From positions 5,146,001 to 5,210,000 of the forward strand of contig OX337228.1 of the NCBI GenBank assembly GCA_946965045.2: 64,000 nucleotides of DNA, written 5' to 3'. The DNA comes from Epithemia pelagica. Taxonomy: Eukaryota; Bacillariophyta; Bacillariophyceae; Surirellales; Surirellaceae. Positions 21,701-32,226 of the stretch are shown piece after piece. The position numbers and the translations under genes are program-made. Below the pieces are notes generated by a model. That model was not told where the DNA came from, did not search any database, and worked only from the letters and a program-made list of their open reading frames with translations. Each line of letters begins with the position of its first letter. The stretch's first letter is position 1.

Positions 21701-24170
21701 CAGACATACACCGAACGCTGTTGTTTTTGGCTCTTCAGACTTTGGAGGACTGGGATTGCGTACATTGTTCATCGAACGAGGGATTGCCCAAATCTATGGT
21801 CTACTAGCTTGTCTGCGCTCTTGTGGTGTTGCTTCACAATTGGCTAGCATCATGCTAAGCTGGGGACAACTGTTGGCTGGAACTGGATCTCCGATTCTAC
21901 AAGACACGATAAACGACCTCCCTCATTTGGATCCCATGTGTTGGCTACCGACTTTGCGTGCTTCTTTATCTTGTATGAACTGTACTATCGAGCTGGCTGA
22001 TACGCATGTTCCTCCTGTTCAGCGGGAACATGATCTGTTTGTTATGGACAAAGCCCTTACTGTGACTCACAAACCTATTGATTTGCAGTTCATCAACGCT
22101 TGCCGAATATACCTTGGAATCACTTTTCTTAGTGACATGGTTACCCCTGCTGGAACTCAAATTTGTCAATTCGCCTTACAAGGGTATCAATCCACGCAAA
22201 CGCAACCTAAACTATTGTTTCCGTACCAAAATCGACCTGGCAGTAAAGCATGGAAAGTCTGGAAAAACTTTCTCCGAACATTGATCACACCTGGTACTAC
22301 GTGCAACCTTCGTGTCTGCCTTGGACGCTGGTTAGTCACTGGTTCTGCTCTCTATCGAGAGTGGAATACTTATCTTGTTCCAGAACGGAGTCAAGTCTTG
22401 ATTTGTACGCCTAACACAGATCAGTTCACAATTTGCATTCCTACTGCCGATTACCGTGGGTTCTGTGCTACTCATTCCAGCTGTCCTCTTCTCCCCTCCA
22501 CTGCACTTCCCGTATTTACTCTGCAACGCAACAACGTTCACATTCTGGCGCACTTTGCCTACGCATCTTGCTCCGACCCTACACCTAGTCCTTCTGCATC
22601 TTTCTCAGACGTTATTTCCTCCTTGGAGCGTTGGGAAAGAGAACTTCTTTGTGGCGTCTCGTTTTTGTGTCCTCTCGAGCAGCTTCATGCTATTTTTACG
22701 TCACATGACTCCGCAACACAGCTGCCGTTACATCTTTGCGGAGATGGTTCCGTTAATCACTTTGTGGGCTCATTTGGTGGGTCCTGTTCCGATGACGCAG
22801 GCTTACGATTGTTTCATATCAAGGGACCTGCACCAGGTTATCGCACAACATCGTATCGCGCGGAAAGCTACGCCTTTCTAGCTTGGTTACGCATCATCTT
22901 TCGACTGTGTGAATTTTTCGAATGCCCGCTGCCGTCACAACTGGCAATTTACTCGGATTCGGAAAGCATGTTGAAGACGATACAGCAACGTTTGGAGTGG
23001 ACCGTTGACTACCCCTACACAACAATGAGTCCCGATTGGGATCTTCACCAAGCTATCACAACCACACTGCGCCTATTCCCTAACCTGCCTCACTGTCAAC
23101 ATGTGAAAGGCCATCAAGACAGATTTTTTGCGTTTGACGATCTTCCTTTACCCGCGCAATTGAATGTGGAGGCAGATGAGCTTGCCTCCCAGTTTGTATA
23201 CCCTCCGGATTTGCCAAGCACCATCGTTCCTCTTATCGCAGGCACGGTGGCGCAATTACATTGTGCTACTGGCACCATTACCTCCAACTATCGCGCCGTA
23301 CTTCGTCGCTTATACAACGAACCTTTGATCCGCGAGCACATTTGTTCTCGGATGGAATGGTCAACTGACACCTGGAACCTGGTTGACTGGACGTCTCACT
23401 GCAGAGCCGTTCGTGCAAATTTTCCACGACGCCATTTCTTGTCCAAATACCTCCACAATTGGCTGCCCTTGGGGCATCTAGTTTCGCGCTATGCTGATCA
23501 TTACCCAGACACATGTGCGTCTTGTTCTCACCAAGCTCACGAAGATCGCGAGCATTTTCTGCGTTGTCTGGCTCGTCGGTCGTGGATTGGCCCTCTGTTC
23601 GATGACTTGAAGCAATTTTGGCAGGACCAGTCGGTTGCCCCTTCCATTGTCGATCTATTGTCCACTGCACTTCATTCTTGGCTTTCGGATACCCCTATTT
23701 CTCTCCCGTCCCTGACCCCATCATTGGCTCGTGTGGTGGCTCAACAAACTCTTATCGGTTGGGACCAACTGTTTCTTGGTCGCTTCGCTTGTTCCTGGTC
23801 TTCAGTACAAGAGGATCATCTCCGGTCTCTGGAGATTGATTCGTCCAAGAGTATTTCCGGCACTGCCTTTGTCTCAGGTACCATTCAACTCTTATTTCAC
23901 CATTTGTTCCTCCTCTGGACTCGTCGCAACGAGGATGTCCATGGACGCGATTCATTGACACGCGAAGCTGCCGCTCTCGTTCTGGCTAAAAGAGAGATTC
24001 GATCCCTTTATCAACACCGTAACGCTGTTCCCACTGAGTTACAGCAGATTTTCTACACCGATCCAGATACACACTTCGACTTTCATACAACCTCTTCATC
24101 TCTTCAATCCTGGCTTGCTACCTGGAAGCCAGTTATACTACAATCCTCATCTTCACCCAACAACGCCTAA
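18751..24170 (+). pseudogene. Retrotransposon ORF2: APE endonuclease, reverse transcriptase, RNase H (broken)
   Basis: Three open segments belong to one broken frame. Segment 1 (18751-19083) ends just after the start of the endonuclease domain (YGANTNG). Segment 2 continues from about 19076 with EHNLD, GGTLLVTQGHPSGRV, GDFNE, RIDYAL and GDHR (endonuclease). Reverse transcriptase motifs follow: HLDYDATACYD (A), GSGQGAGNSP (B) and FVDDT (C). Segment 3 (from about 21693 to 24170) carries GYNRHTPNAVVFG, FGGLGLR, RNase H residues (GDGS, RAES, YSDSES, HVKGHQD, EADELAS) and a C-x2-C...H-x4-H-x3-C motif. The link between segments 2 and 3 lacks the RT thumb/connection region. Catalytic residues of all three enzymes are otherwise present. 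Confidence 0.85.
19691..19720 (+). repeat. 15-bp perfect tandem duplication inside ORF2
   Basis: GTCGCACAAAGCGCG occurs twice in a row (19691-19705 and 19706-19720), adding five residues in frame to the endonuclease domain (AQSAVAQSAV). It looks like a recent replication-slippage event in a non-selected copy. Confidence 0.85.
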
Positions 24171-24219
24171 CTAACATTCCTACCTGGTTAGTCCTCGCCT
24201 TGTTCCCAAGGCCGGGCGC

Positions 24220-24376
24220 GTCGGTCGACTCTACTCTGCGCGGGTGAGTACGGCAGCGTTAAAATAGACTAGGACTTTTTTTTTTTTTTCGCTCCATGAT
24301 TCCGAGAGTAATGGCGCCAGGGCAGTCGGTCGACCGTACCCTAGCGGGTAGGCGCGGCAGCTGGAAAAATAGACTA
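24220..24376 (+). repeat. Two diverged 52-bp direct repeats at the retrotransposon 3' end
   Basis: Copies at about 24220-24271 and 24325-24376 both start GTCGGTCGAC and end AAAATAGACTA, with a shared GCGGGT and CGGCAGC in between. A pure T-run (about 24276-24289) lies between them, and a CAACAA run follows the second copy. They are either 3'-UTR repeats of one element, or the tail of the full element inserted next to an older, severely 5'-truncated copy. Confidence 0.65.
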
Positions 24377-24458
24377 TTCCCATCAACAACAACAACAACG
24401 AAGACGACGACGAGAATATTACTCCTACATATGTATTCGCCGTCGATAAAGTCGAGTG

Positions 24459-25290
24459 ATGAACTCGATACGAGAAGTTCAGAGTATAAATGAGGAAGAA
24501 TTGAAGCTGGGTATCGCAGGGACGCGTGCATCGTGGCATTCAAAGTACGCAAAATCAGCTTGGATCTACGTTGGAAATGTTGGATACGAACTAGTGGAAG
24601 GAGATGTCATTTGCGTGTTAAGCCAGTACGGGGAGATTGGTAAGGATGCTCGTACTCTAGAACTGATGACAAGGTATAGCAGCGAGACTCGTCTCACGGA
24701 AGTTTTCTATTTAATCCAAAAACAGAAGATTTCCATCTAGTGCGAGACGAGGAGACTGGAAAATCAAAAGGTTTTGCCTTCTGCAAATACGAAGATGCTC
24801 GAAGTTGCATTCTTGCTGTCGATAACTTCTGTGGGATCAAGGTGCGTGTACTGCTTTTCATTTCAATGTTCCAATTTCTCCATTCATTTACAAAAATTTG
24901 TTTCTCTGCATGCAACAGCTTTGTGGGCGGTCTTTGCGAGTAGATCACGTCGAAAACTATCGATTGCCAAAAGAATTGCAAGAAAAGGAAGAGGAATGTG
25001 TTGACATCACTTCCCCTGGGGCTATGTACAAAGGATCCACGCTTGCAAACGAGTACAGCTTGACGAAAGGTGTTGATTTGTTCGCACCACCTCAAGATGA
25101 AAGCACGCAGACAGAGAAACCAAAGAATAGAAATGAATCGATTTCCGATTATAACCGACAAAGAGAGAAACGCCAACGTAAAGAAGAAAGGGCAGAGAAA
25201 CGGAGAAAAAGACAAGAACGCAGAGAAAAACGCGAAGAGGAGCATCGTGAACGTAGAGCCAAGCGCATTAGACGAGAGAACAGAAGGTAG
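24459..25290 (+). CDS. RBMX2: RBMX2/Ist3 (Snu17) RNA-recognition-motif splicing factor
   Basis: Exons 24459-24639, 24726-24841 and 24919-25290; introns of 86 and 77 bp. Splicing restores GEI-EDFHLVRD and GIK-LCGRSLRVDH; 222 aa. Seen: the family-specific N-terminus (NEEELKLGIAG...SWHSKYAKSAWIYVGN, RNP2), ELVEGDVICVLSQYGEI, RNP1 as KSKGFAFCKYED, and NYRLPKE after the RRM. Known: Ist3/RBMX2 is the RRM subunit of the RES complex (with Bud13 and Pml1) in the activated spliceosome. The C-terminal about 80 residues are almost all Arg/Lys/Glu, a nuclear charged helix. ATG 24459 gives the canonical MNSIREV start. The gene begins 83 bp after the retroelement's last repeat. Confidence 0.95.
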
Positions 25291-25367
25291 TTAAATTTTT
25301 ATCATCCCTTCTCGGAAACAAGTATTCAAACTCGATAACACGCTTTTGGGACTTATTCACATTTCTG

Positions 25368-26528
25368 TCAACGCGACAAGGTTTCTTGTGCCAACTTTGC
25401 CGATTTGGCGAGATGAGTTCGAACAGCGGGAACGAGGCACTGACGCAATGCGTGTGTGAGATAGATCCCACTCGTAAAGACAGCTACGCTTCCCATTTGA
25501 TGGGCGGCTGCCAGCGAAATTGGAACATAGTTCAATAAGGTGGTGACACCCAACGCAAACTGAGCAGTCGCCGTGATTCCAATAGCGTATAGTCCTCTCT
25601 GAACGGTTGGATTGATGACTCGAACAAGCGCTATTGTTGGGCTCGTAAGTCCGACGACCGCCAAGGAGGCAGCTGACACTGCGGTGGCCATACCCAACAA
25701 ACGATGGTTGAACTGAACGGTAGCTGTATTTTCGATGACATTCCGATCCCACGGCGAAAGGTCCCATAAGTCGCTTGGTATCCATTCATCGCCCATTTTC
25801 GGCCATGTGTTGTAAGCCCTTCCGGCATCATTTCCAGCAACTAGCGCACCGCTTAGAACCGTAACAAAAGTGAGTGCAGTTGTGGCCACACTACCAACTC
25901 GGACACGAGAAAGCTTTTGAAGCGTTTCTTTTCCCAAACTTTGTGTTTGTGATGCAATAGCCTCTTTGCTGGTAAGCGAAAATATGTCGAGTCCCGTCCA
26001 CACCAATGCACCGTATGTCGCCATTGCCATACCTAAATGAGTAGCGAGACGAATGGGTTTCACACGAATTTCTCTCTTATCATCCCGTCGATCGTCTCCT
26101 AGACCTGATTTGACCATCCACCATCCCACCAATCCCTGTGTTCCTCCCATCGCCAGCAATCCCGCCATGCGCGGTTGGTAACCGGTAGGTATTTTGCCTC
26201 GAAGGCTAAAGTATATCCATGGTATGCAAAACGCCACTCCGACAAACCGTCCAAGCATCCGATGGCCATATTCCCAGGCATAAATGTATTGAAACTCAGA
26301 GAGCGTCATAGACTGCCTTTGCTGCCATTCTGGAAATGTCTTGTATCTGTCGAATTCTCTTTGCCACTCAAGGAGGTTCAATGGCGGCGCGCTGCCCAAT
26401 GGCGTCCAAGTTGTCATGCTCAACCCTGACTGCGTAAGCCTTGTTATACCTCCAACATGGATCATGCCGATAACCAGACCAGCCGTACCAAAAATCCACG
26501 TTCCAGTAGCAACATATGGATTTGCCAT
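25368..26528 (-). CDS. COX15: Haem A synthase COX15
   Basis: 386 aa in the main exon. Known: COX15 oxidises haem O to haem A in the inner mitochondrial membrane for cytochrome oxidase. Seen: GGITRLTQSGLSM with W after it, EFQYIYAWEYGHRMLGR (haem-ligand His), QGLVGWWMVKSGL, RLATHLGMA (His), VQFNHRLLGM (His) and AAHQMGSV (His), with about eight hydrophobic helices. The conserved part begins immediately at residue 3, so a presequence is missing. In frame upstream there is a stop. A candidate first exon (26830-26710) joins in phase across a 179-bp intron (26531-26709) to give a 427-aa protein, but its Pro/Ser-rich sequence is not a typical presequence. The gene converges on RBMX2 with 77 bp between stops. 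Confidence 0.93.
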   Translation of the reverse strand: MANPYVATGTWIFGTAGLVIGMIHVGGITRLTQSGLSMTTWTPLGSAPPLNLLEWQREFDRYKTFPEWQQRQSMTLSEFQYIYAWEYGHRMLGRFVGVAFCIPWIYFSLRGKIPTGYQPRMAGLLAMGGTQGLVGWWMVKSGLGDDRRDDKREIRVKPIRLATHLGMAMATYGALVWTGLDIFSLTSKEAIASQTQSLGKETLQKLSRVRVGSVATTALTFVTVLSGALVAGNDAGRAYNTWPKMGDEWIPSDLWDLSPWDRNVIENTATVQFNHRLLGMATAVSAASLAVVGLTSPTIALVRVINPTVQRGLYAIGITATAQFALGVTTLLNYVPISLAAAHQMGSVAVFTSGIYLTHALRQCLVPAVRTHLAKSAKLAQETLSR

Positions 26529-26830
26529 GCCTAATGATAAGAGTATCTCCTTTCAATCTTTTGATATGAGTTATGATCTCGGTACTGGTACTGCAGAAGA
26601 AGTGGCAATTGGTAATCAATCCATATCTGTGATGATGATTCAGAACATTCGCGTTTGGGTATCTCTTCTGTGTCTTGTAAGACTGACCCGCCCACCGGGA
26701 CTGGGATACCTAGAGCTGTAGAGCTACCACGCACGGACACCTCGGGCTTCCAGGCAGAGCTTCCCCCGACTTTGGGGGGGGGCCAGGCAGGCGAAGGGGG
26801 AAAGGGAAGGGGAAAGGAAGGACTTGCCAT

Positions 26831-27955
26831 AGGATGAGGGATTCCACTTCCTAACGGGAAACCGACATAACCGTCGCCAATTTTTAGTCTTGGTATATCT
26901 TGAGTACACTAATAACTATAGTGATCATTTTTCGTGGAGGGAGTTAAATGAGGAATGACAAATCCCCCGCGGCTGGGGGACTGGGCATAATTCGAACTTT
27001 CTAACTACCCAATCAAATCTCGCCATAAAAAAATGAGCGACAGAAACAGACAGATCCTCAGTACCAAGCTTTCTACACAGGAATCACGTATGTACCTGGC
27101 TACGTGAAATTTGTACCGGAAAATCGCTTGATTCTCAGTATAACACAAACAGTAGTACGAAAGACCGTGGACATCTCACCATCCACATTTCATTCCTCAT
27201 AATTTGGTAACAAAAACCAGTGATTACACCGAAGACACAACACCATCATCACTCCATCCGTTCCCACCACCATAGCGTTCCCACCACCATAGCGTTGCCA
27301 TTGCGTTGTCATACCGTTGTCACCAACAACAACAACAACAAGCCGAAAGCCACAGCGGCACAGAAAGTAAGTGTTTCCCTTGCCGATGGATGTGATGACA
27401 ACAGTAACTAACCTTTGCTTTCTTCCATGTTTACAGGAAAAGTGGAGTGCAGTAAGGCCGTTCCCAAAATGGACCCGAAACCAATTCGAACAGTAAGGCC
27501 GTTCCCAAAACGGACCCGAAACCAATTCGAACAGTAAGGCCGTTCCCAAAACGGACCCGAATTCATTCTTTCAGTAAGGCCGTTTTAACGGACCCGAAAC
27601 CAAAGTCCGCCCATTAACCATGGGCCGGGACCGTCGACCCAAGGCGCCTCCAAAGGCGGCCTCAACAACATCCACGGCAGTAACCGCTGCTGTGAAATCT
27701 GAATCTTGTCCCAAAAAACGGGAACAAGAGGACGATGACAACTTTCAATCTCGACTCCTATCCCAAAAAAGAAATCCAGGACGAAAGCGCCTGTGGATTC
27801 GGAGGAGGAAGAGGAGAACGAATTCGATGATGAAAACTCAGTCGTACCAATCGACAAACCTCCCAAAAAGAAGGGGGACTCCTCAAAAACGGCCGCCTTG
27901 AAAAAGGATGAGTCGGATGAAGAGGAAGACGACGATGAAGTCGAAGATGACTGTC
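26831..27955. other. Repeat-rich intergenic stretch
   Basis: No secure gene. It contains a 17-bp duplication (GTTCCCACCACCATAGC, twice, about 27261-27294), a CAACAA run near 27328, a four-copy tandem repeat with hairpins (27451-27604), and an uncertain coding fragment from 27620. Base composition is uneven, with AT-rich sequence next to G-runs (a G-run at about 26775-26783). Confidence 0.5.
27451..27604 (+). repeat. Four tandem 32-41-bp repeats, each with a hairpin
   Basis: Copies begin AGTAAGGCCGTT at 27451, 27492, 27533 and 27573. The first two are 41 bp, the third is 40 and the last about 32. Each has CCGTT and AACGG (AATGG in copy 1, still pairing as G-U in RNA) a few bases apart, a small stem-loop. 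The loop shrinks to two bases in copy 4. Confidence 0.88.
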
Positions 27956-28056
27956 CTATATTTGAGGACAAGACTCTCGCTTTGTCCAACTACCTCCCCC
28001 GCGTTTGGATCCATAACGGACGACCGGAATCTGGAATTCCAGTGTCTGTGGTGTGA
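27620..28056 (+). CDS. Uncertain Lys/Glu-rich coding fragment
   Basis: I do not recognise this and doubt it is an intact gene. One frame from the ATG at 27620 encodes a basic Ala/Thr-rich stretch ending near an EDDDNF acidic motif. Another frame, 27793-28056, encodes runs of Glu/Asp alternating with PKKK motifs, a nuclear-protein composition. The two would form one low-complexity protein if there were a frameshift or intron near 27760. It overlaps the 3' end of the minus-strand Cys/His-rich gene by 101 bp, so only one of the two may be real there. Confidence 0.25.
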
Positions 28057-28799
28057 ACCAATTCTGTTCCTTGTGGTTCAATAAATGGCGGGTAACTGCC
28101 ATTATTGGTAGAGGAACCCCATTCTTCTTCTCGGTTGAGGAAGAGACAAAGTCTGGGTCGGCCATTGCATCTCGCACTGCGTCGTGAAGATTTGTATGGT
28201 TGGTTCTCTGAGGAGCCACCATTTGCTGGGCATACTCACGTACGCTCGGTTCTGCGGTCGATATGTTAAAAAAAAGTCCCCGTGAAGGGCTTTTCGTTCG
28301 TAGCGGCAAGTTTCTTGTCGTTCTCTTCGGATTTCACGGTGGTTTTGTTCTTATGCCCCTTCGTCTTTCGATTGTGGGGGCAAAGAACATGGTGTCCTCG
28401 ATGCGGCTGTTTTAGCCCATTGAGTTTGGTGTAGCACATGATGCAGTCCTTCGAAGGGTCGAAGGCCTTTGCATCACAGTCGAGCGCATTGTCAGAGACT
28501 TTGCCAGTCATCTTCTTCTGCCCCTTATTCTGGTAGCACCGGTATTGGTACTCTTGCTTTCGTTTGATAGCAGTGGTGGCTTTTTGGCGCATTTGGCTTT
28601 GGATGCCCATTTCACCGTCTTCTGCTTCGTCCGTTGGGTTCATTTGGTCCTGTGCTCTCGCTGCTGCGTTAGCGTCAACGTAGCAGCGGAAGAAGAAAGG
28701 ATCCAGAGTCGACTTGATGCCGCCCTTCGTCCGTTGGGTCGTCTCCGGAGAGACGCCCTTTTGGCCAGTAAAGCCCATATTAGAATCCTCTTTGTCCAT
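27956..28799 (-). pseudogene. Cys/His-rich hypothetical gene with homopolymer frameshift
   Basis: Not recognised as a named family. Reading from ATG 28799, the frame encodes a basic, polar protein with two Cys/His clusters: YRCYQNKG, and C-I-M-C...H-x2-HH-x2-C-x-H, a possible zinc-binding unit. It then hits a stop inside a run of eight T (plus-strand A-run 28268-28275). Removing one base would make the frame continue to 27956 (about 280 aa). The downstream part looks like a natural continuation, not random sequence. It could be a transposon-derived gene, a pseudogene, or an intact gene with a sequencing error in the homopolymer. There are no introns and no signal peptide. Confidence 0.5.
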
Positions 28800-29210
28800 C
28801 CCTCTTGGTTTTGTTTTTGTTTTTAGAATTATGAGAGTAGTTGTGTGTTGTGCGTTTTTTAGAGAGCTGAGGAGGGAATTTTTCGTGTTGGCATTTTCTG
28901 GTGAACTCGGTGGGGAATCGGCATGTTCCGAATTCCTTCCGACCGGGACCACCGACTTTGAAATATTGAATAGTGTTACTTAGATGTTTTTTATAGCTAA
29001 TTGGATCGCAATTGGATTTTTTTAGATTAATTATTAGTGTTGATCCGACAGTTGGTTGACAGTTGGAGGATAGTGACAGGGGGGAAAAGGCACCAATCAG
29101 ATCGCTGCCTGAGGAAACTGCACCCCTCCCCCCGGACTCTCTACTCATAGTCGGATGTCCAATTTAGAACAAGCAATGCTATTAAAACTGCTTCAAGTAT
29201 CCCATAAGCT

Positions 29211-30513
29211 TCATTTTTCTGCTCGTACTTCCTCTCGAATCTGTGGAATAATAATCGAGTCCCATGAATTGTCATCAATGCTGGTGAAAGATGAATGTGA
29301 ATCTTCTTCGTCGGCCGGCCACTTTGTCATCATCTTTTCGGCTACATCAGGAGGTATTTGGTGCTGGTGGTGATGTCCCTCGACAATGGGAGGGTCAAAC
29401 ACTTTCAACGGGATTTCCATCGTCGTCGATCCCGTATGGCCCTTTCCGTGCGTGTCCGATGTCCTTGCCTCAATCAGGAGGTGATGTGAAACTTGGATCA
29501 ACTTTCCCTTGTAGGAGTCCCTGCACTTTGAAGGTACCTGGAAAGAAATTATATTATCCGGTGAACTCAATTCTTCATGCATATCGTCTTCCAAGGCATG
29601 ATCAACCGGAACGACCTGCGCCTGATGGGGGGACAAAGTCGCTTTTTGGTTTTTCATAAAGTTGAGATTCGGCATTAGGACATACGCAAGTTCCGTGGCT
29701 TGAGACCTTGCTTCCTTCTGTGTCCTCCAAGAAATCTTCTCGATAAGTTTAGCGGAAAGCTTGATCACGTCATAGGCAGAATCATTTCTGAGCAAAAAAG
29801 AAAATGAGGCGTCTTCGCCTTTTCCCACGTTGGTGTTCTTGACATGAGCAGCCCAAATCAAACACCCGTGATGGTGGTTGGATTCTGAACATGCCGTTTG
29901 CTTGCGGTGACGAGGCTTGGTTTCAAGCATGTTTTTCCATGAAAATGATTTCGTGACCACCGGAACAACGGAAGGCACGACAGTCGCTGGATACTCTTTT
30001 GAACTCAACGGTTGTCCAACCATGTGGATCTTTCTTTGAGTCGTGTATTGTTGAAAAGATGCCACCAAGACGTATTCGATGCGACATGAAGACCCCTTGA
30101 CGTTCGGGTCACTATATTCCATTGATGGTGCAATGCGTCCTGGGGTATATATCGAGAACGGAAACCGGTAAGTTCGAGTAGCTTCAACAGATGGAAGGAT
30201 TATTCGACGTGCACTCTCTTCATGAAAGATATCCTCCGTTTTATCTGCCTGGTGAGGTGATGACGTTGTTTCTTTTCCCATAAGCTCAACTTTAACTGTA
30301 TCGCTGTTTTTGTCATTGTTTCGGTCAATTTTGACGCCTGCATCATGCACCTGAATGGATATAAACCCTCTCAACCATCTCTGTGCTCGAACAATTCCGT
30401 CTGAAAATGGATGAGAAGAGGAAGAAATCAATAAACAGCTGACAGGCAAATGAATCGATCTTACCTTCATGCTCCAGGGCTATTTCAATTGTCAACTCTG
30501 CCTTCCCAGTCAT
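29211..30513 (-). CDS. Alpha-arrestin-like protein (two exons)
   Basis: Exons 30513-30465 and 30400-29211; the 64-bp intron (GTAAGA...TTCAG) joins EHE-DGIVRAQRW; 412 aa. Seen: two beta-sandwich halves typical of arrestins. The N-half has GFISIQV, YRFPFSIYTPG with P-S-M-E-Y, and the strand CRIEYVLVASF. The C-half has GEDASFSFLLRNDSAYDVIKLSAKLIEKISW and SYKGKLIQVSHHLLIEA. These are the arrestin hallmarks, although overall identity is probably low. Known: alpha-arrestins act as adaptors for ubiquitin ligases and endocytosis. No PPxY motif is evident, so a ligase-adaptor role is not supported here. The C-terminus is His-rich and acidic. Confidence 0.75.
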
Positions 30514-31512
30514 GTTCGCAAAAGTATCTCTCCTTTCTCCTTTCTTCGTCGTTAACTGTTATCGTTCTCGTTGGTTTTATTGTTGTGAGTATTTGGAGAG
30601 CCATAGCGTGTTGACATTTGACATGATCATCTTTTGAAAAGGGTTCGCATTCGTTGTTCGCGGGCTACACAGAGAAGCAAAAAGCGAACAACAAAGAATC
30701 TACCGAGGAGAACGATCATGTCAGACGTCGTCAGTGTCAGTTGTCAGTCCCAATGAGCGATCCATAGCTACTTCTACCTCTCTATCTCTACTCCTATGTG
30801 GGAGAAGGGAAGGTAGAGCAGAGTGATCCTATTACGGGACTATCATAACGATTAACGAGGCAATTGCCATGTAGAATGCCGACTTCAGACAAATACTAGA
30901 GGAGTACTCATACGTTCTTTTTGGTTTGTGATTTGGATTGCTCCAACCAATATGACGGAAAGAAGCTGGATGCTGGTGCCATCAGGTGTACTCGCACTGT
31001 CAAACAACATATCACCACTCTAGAGGTAGATCGCTAATGCTCCTCGCTCGAATCAAAAGCAGACAAGCTCTTCACCCACCGTCCACTTGGTTTGCATTGT
31101 CCGACGAACGCAGAAAGAGAAAGGGAATATTGTTTTCTTTTTCTTACTCCTGCGACGTTAGATCTACTTCTTGTTCCTTCCGTTTTGCATTTACTCCTAG
31201 AGCTTAACGTGAATTATCAATGGTAAGCCTTGTATGATCGTGCTCCTATTCTACCCATTCGCCTCTACTTTCCCTCTAGCTAGGAGTAGTAGAGATAACA
31301 GAGTCACTAATGGGGAGGGGTAGCGGTAAGCGACTAGTGCCACCAGATACCAGATGTAATCTGAGGCAATAGGCAATACCAGATAATCTGTAATCTGGAA
31401 GTTTTCCTATCTGGGATGAAGATGGATGTTGATGGGGGATAGGGAATAGGGAAGATGAGAGAAAAATCGTGCACATGGGAGCTTCTCTTACCTTACTACG
31501 AGTTACTCCTAC
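30514..31512. other. Intergenic region upstream of arrestin-like gene
   Basis: About 1 kb without a coding frame. It contains a cluster of the window-wide motif TACTCCTA/TAGGAGTA and its CTAGAGGAGTA extension (near 30788, 30898, 31192, 31282 and 31505) and short Ser-codon-like pyrimidine tracts. Nothing else could be identified. Confidence 0.4.
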
Positions 31513-31515
31513 TGA

Positions 31516-32226
31516 GGGGGTATGTTATCGGGCGCGCGGAGCATGGGCGGAGCATGGATATGGGGGGAGCAATGCATGCTCCACGATGCATGCTGCGCGC
31601 GTCTATATTATCGGTGGGCGGATGCAGAGATGCGGAGCATGCGCGGCGCGCGCGCTCAAAATCCTCGACCGTCACGGAAACGCGTATGGGTCGCCTTAAG
31701 TATGGAATCGAAAAGGAAGGAGAAGAGCAACTTTGGGAAGACGATGGCAAGCAAAGGGGTGGTTTCCGGACACAATAATCATTCCCTTTATAGACTACTT
31801 ATCATTTAGAGTATCCATTGGATATTTCACCTGTTGTTCTGTTGGCCCTACGAGCTCATGTGGGAAAGACACGTCAATTTCCATGCTCTATGGAAACACA
31901 ACCTCCACCATGAGGCTGGAAAAGACTCCTAAAGAGCAAGGCAGCAACAGTTGGCCGACTATATGTACTTGTCTACAATACTAGTGCCTAGATAGACTCT
32001 GTCATCGCTTTTGTCCATGACAAATCCATCATCGGAAGACTTCGACTGTTCGACGCATTGAGTGTGTGGTGTGTGGGCGCGTGATTTTGCTTCCAACCAT
32101 ACTCCACCCGCACTCTTCCTCCGCATGTAAATTTTGCGGAGGAAAGCTCTATATCCGGGTTGGTTTGGCCTTTCTCCGCCCATATCATGCTCCGCACATG
32201 CTCCGCGCGCCCGATAATATACCCCC
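31516..32226. mobile_element. 711-bp TIR element (MITE) with 3-bp TGA duplication
   Basis: Terminal inverted repeats of about 53 bp (31516-31568 and 32175-32226) start GGGGGTAT and differ at only three positions plus one indel. TGA lies directly outside both ends (31513-31515 and 32227-32229), consistent with a 3-bp target-site duplication. The TIRs repeat the word GGAGCATG and are unusually CpG/GCGC-rich for the region. A degenerate inner copy of the TIR lies at about 31603-31650. It has no transposase frame, so it is non-autonomous. The superfamily is open: a 3-bp duplication occurs in Harbinger and CACTA groups. Confidence 0.85.

Larger units (their letters stand above)
17046..24376 (+). 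mobile_element. Degenerate LINE-type (non-LTR) retrotransposon, APE-RT-RNase H
   Basis: The limits are approximate: the left end is the ORF1 start and the right end is the second of two 3' repeats. Order seen: ORF1 (coiled-coil, nucleic-acid-binding candidate); a second frame overlapping it by 17 bp with APE endonuclease, reverse transcriptase and RNase H; then a Cys/His motif; then a short 3' region with repeats and a T-run. No LTRs, integrase or protease are seen. Two lesions break the second frame: a frameshift near 19071-19076 and an internal deletion near 21690. Known: APE + RT + RNH in one frame is typical of I-like and related LINE clades. It is therefore probably immobile on its own. 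Confidence 0.85.

Noticed and set aside
17046-24170. Programmed ribosomal frameshifting between retrotransposon frames
   Set aside because: No slippery sequence is apparent at either break, and the second break coincides with missing conserved sequence, so mutation is simpler.
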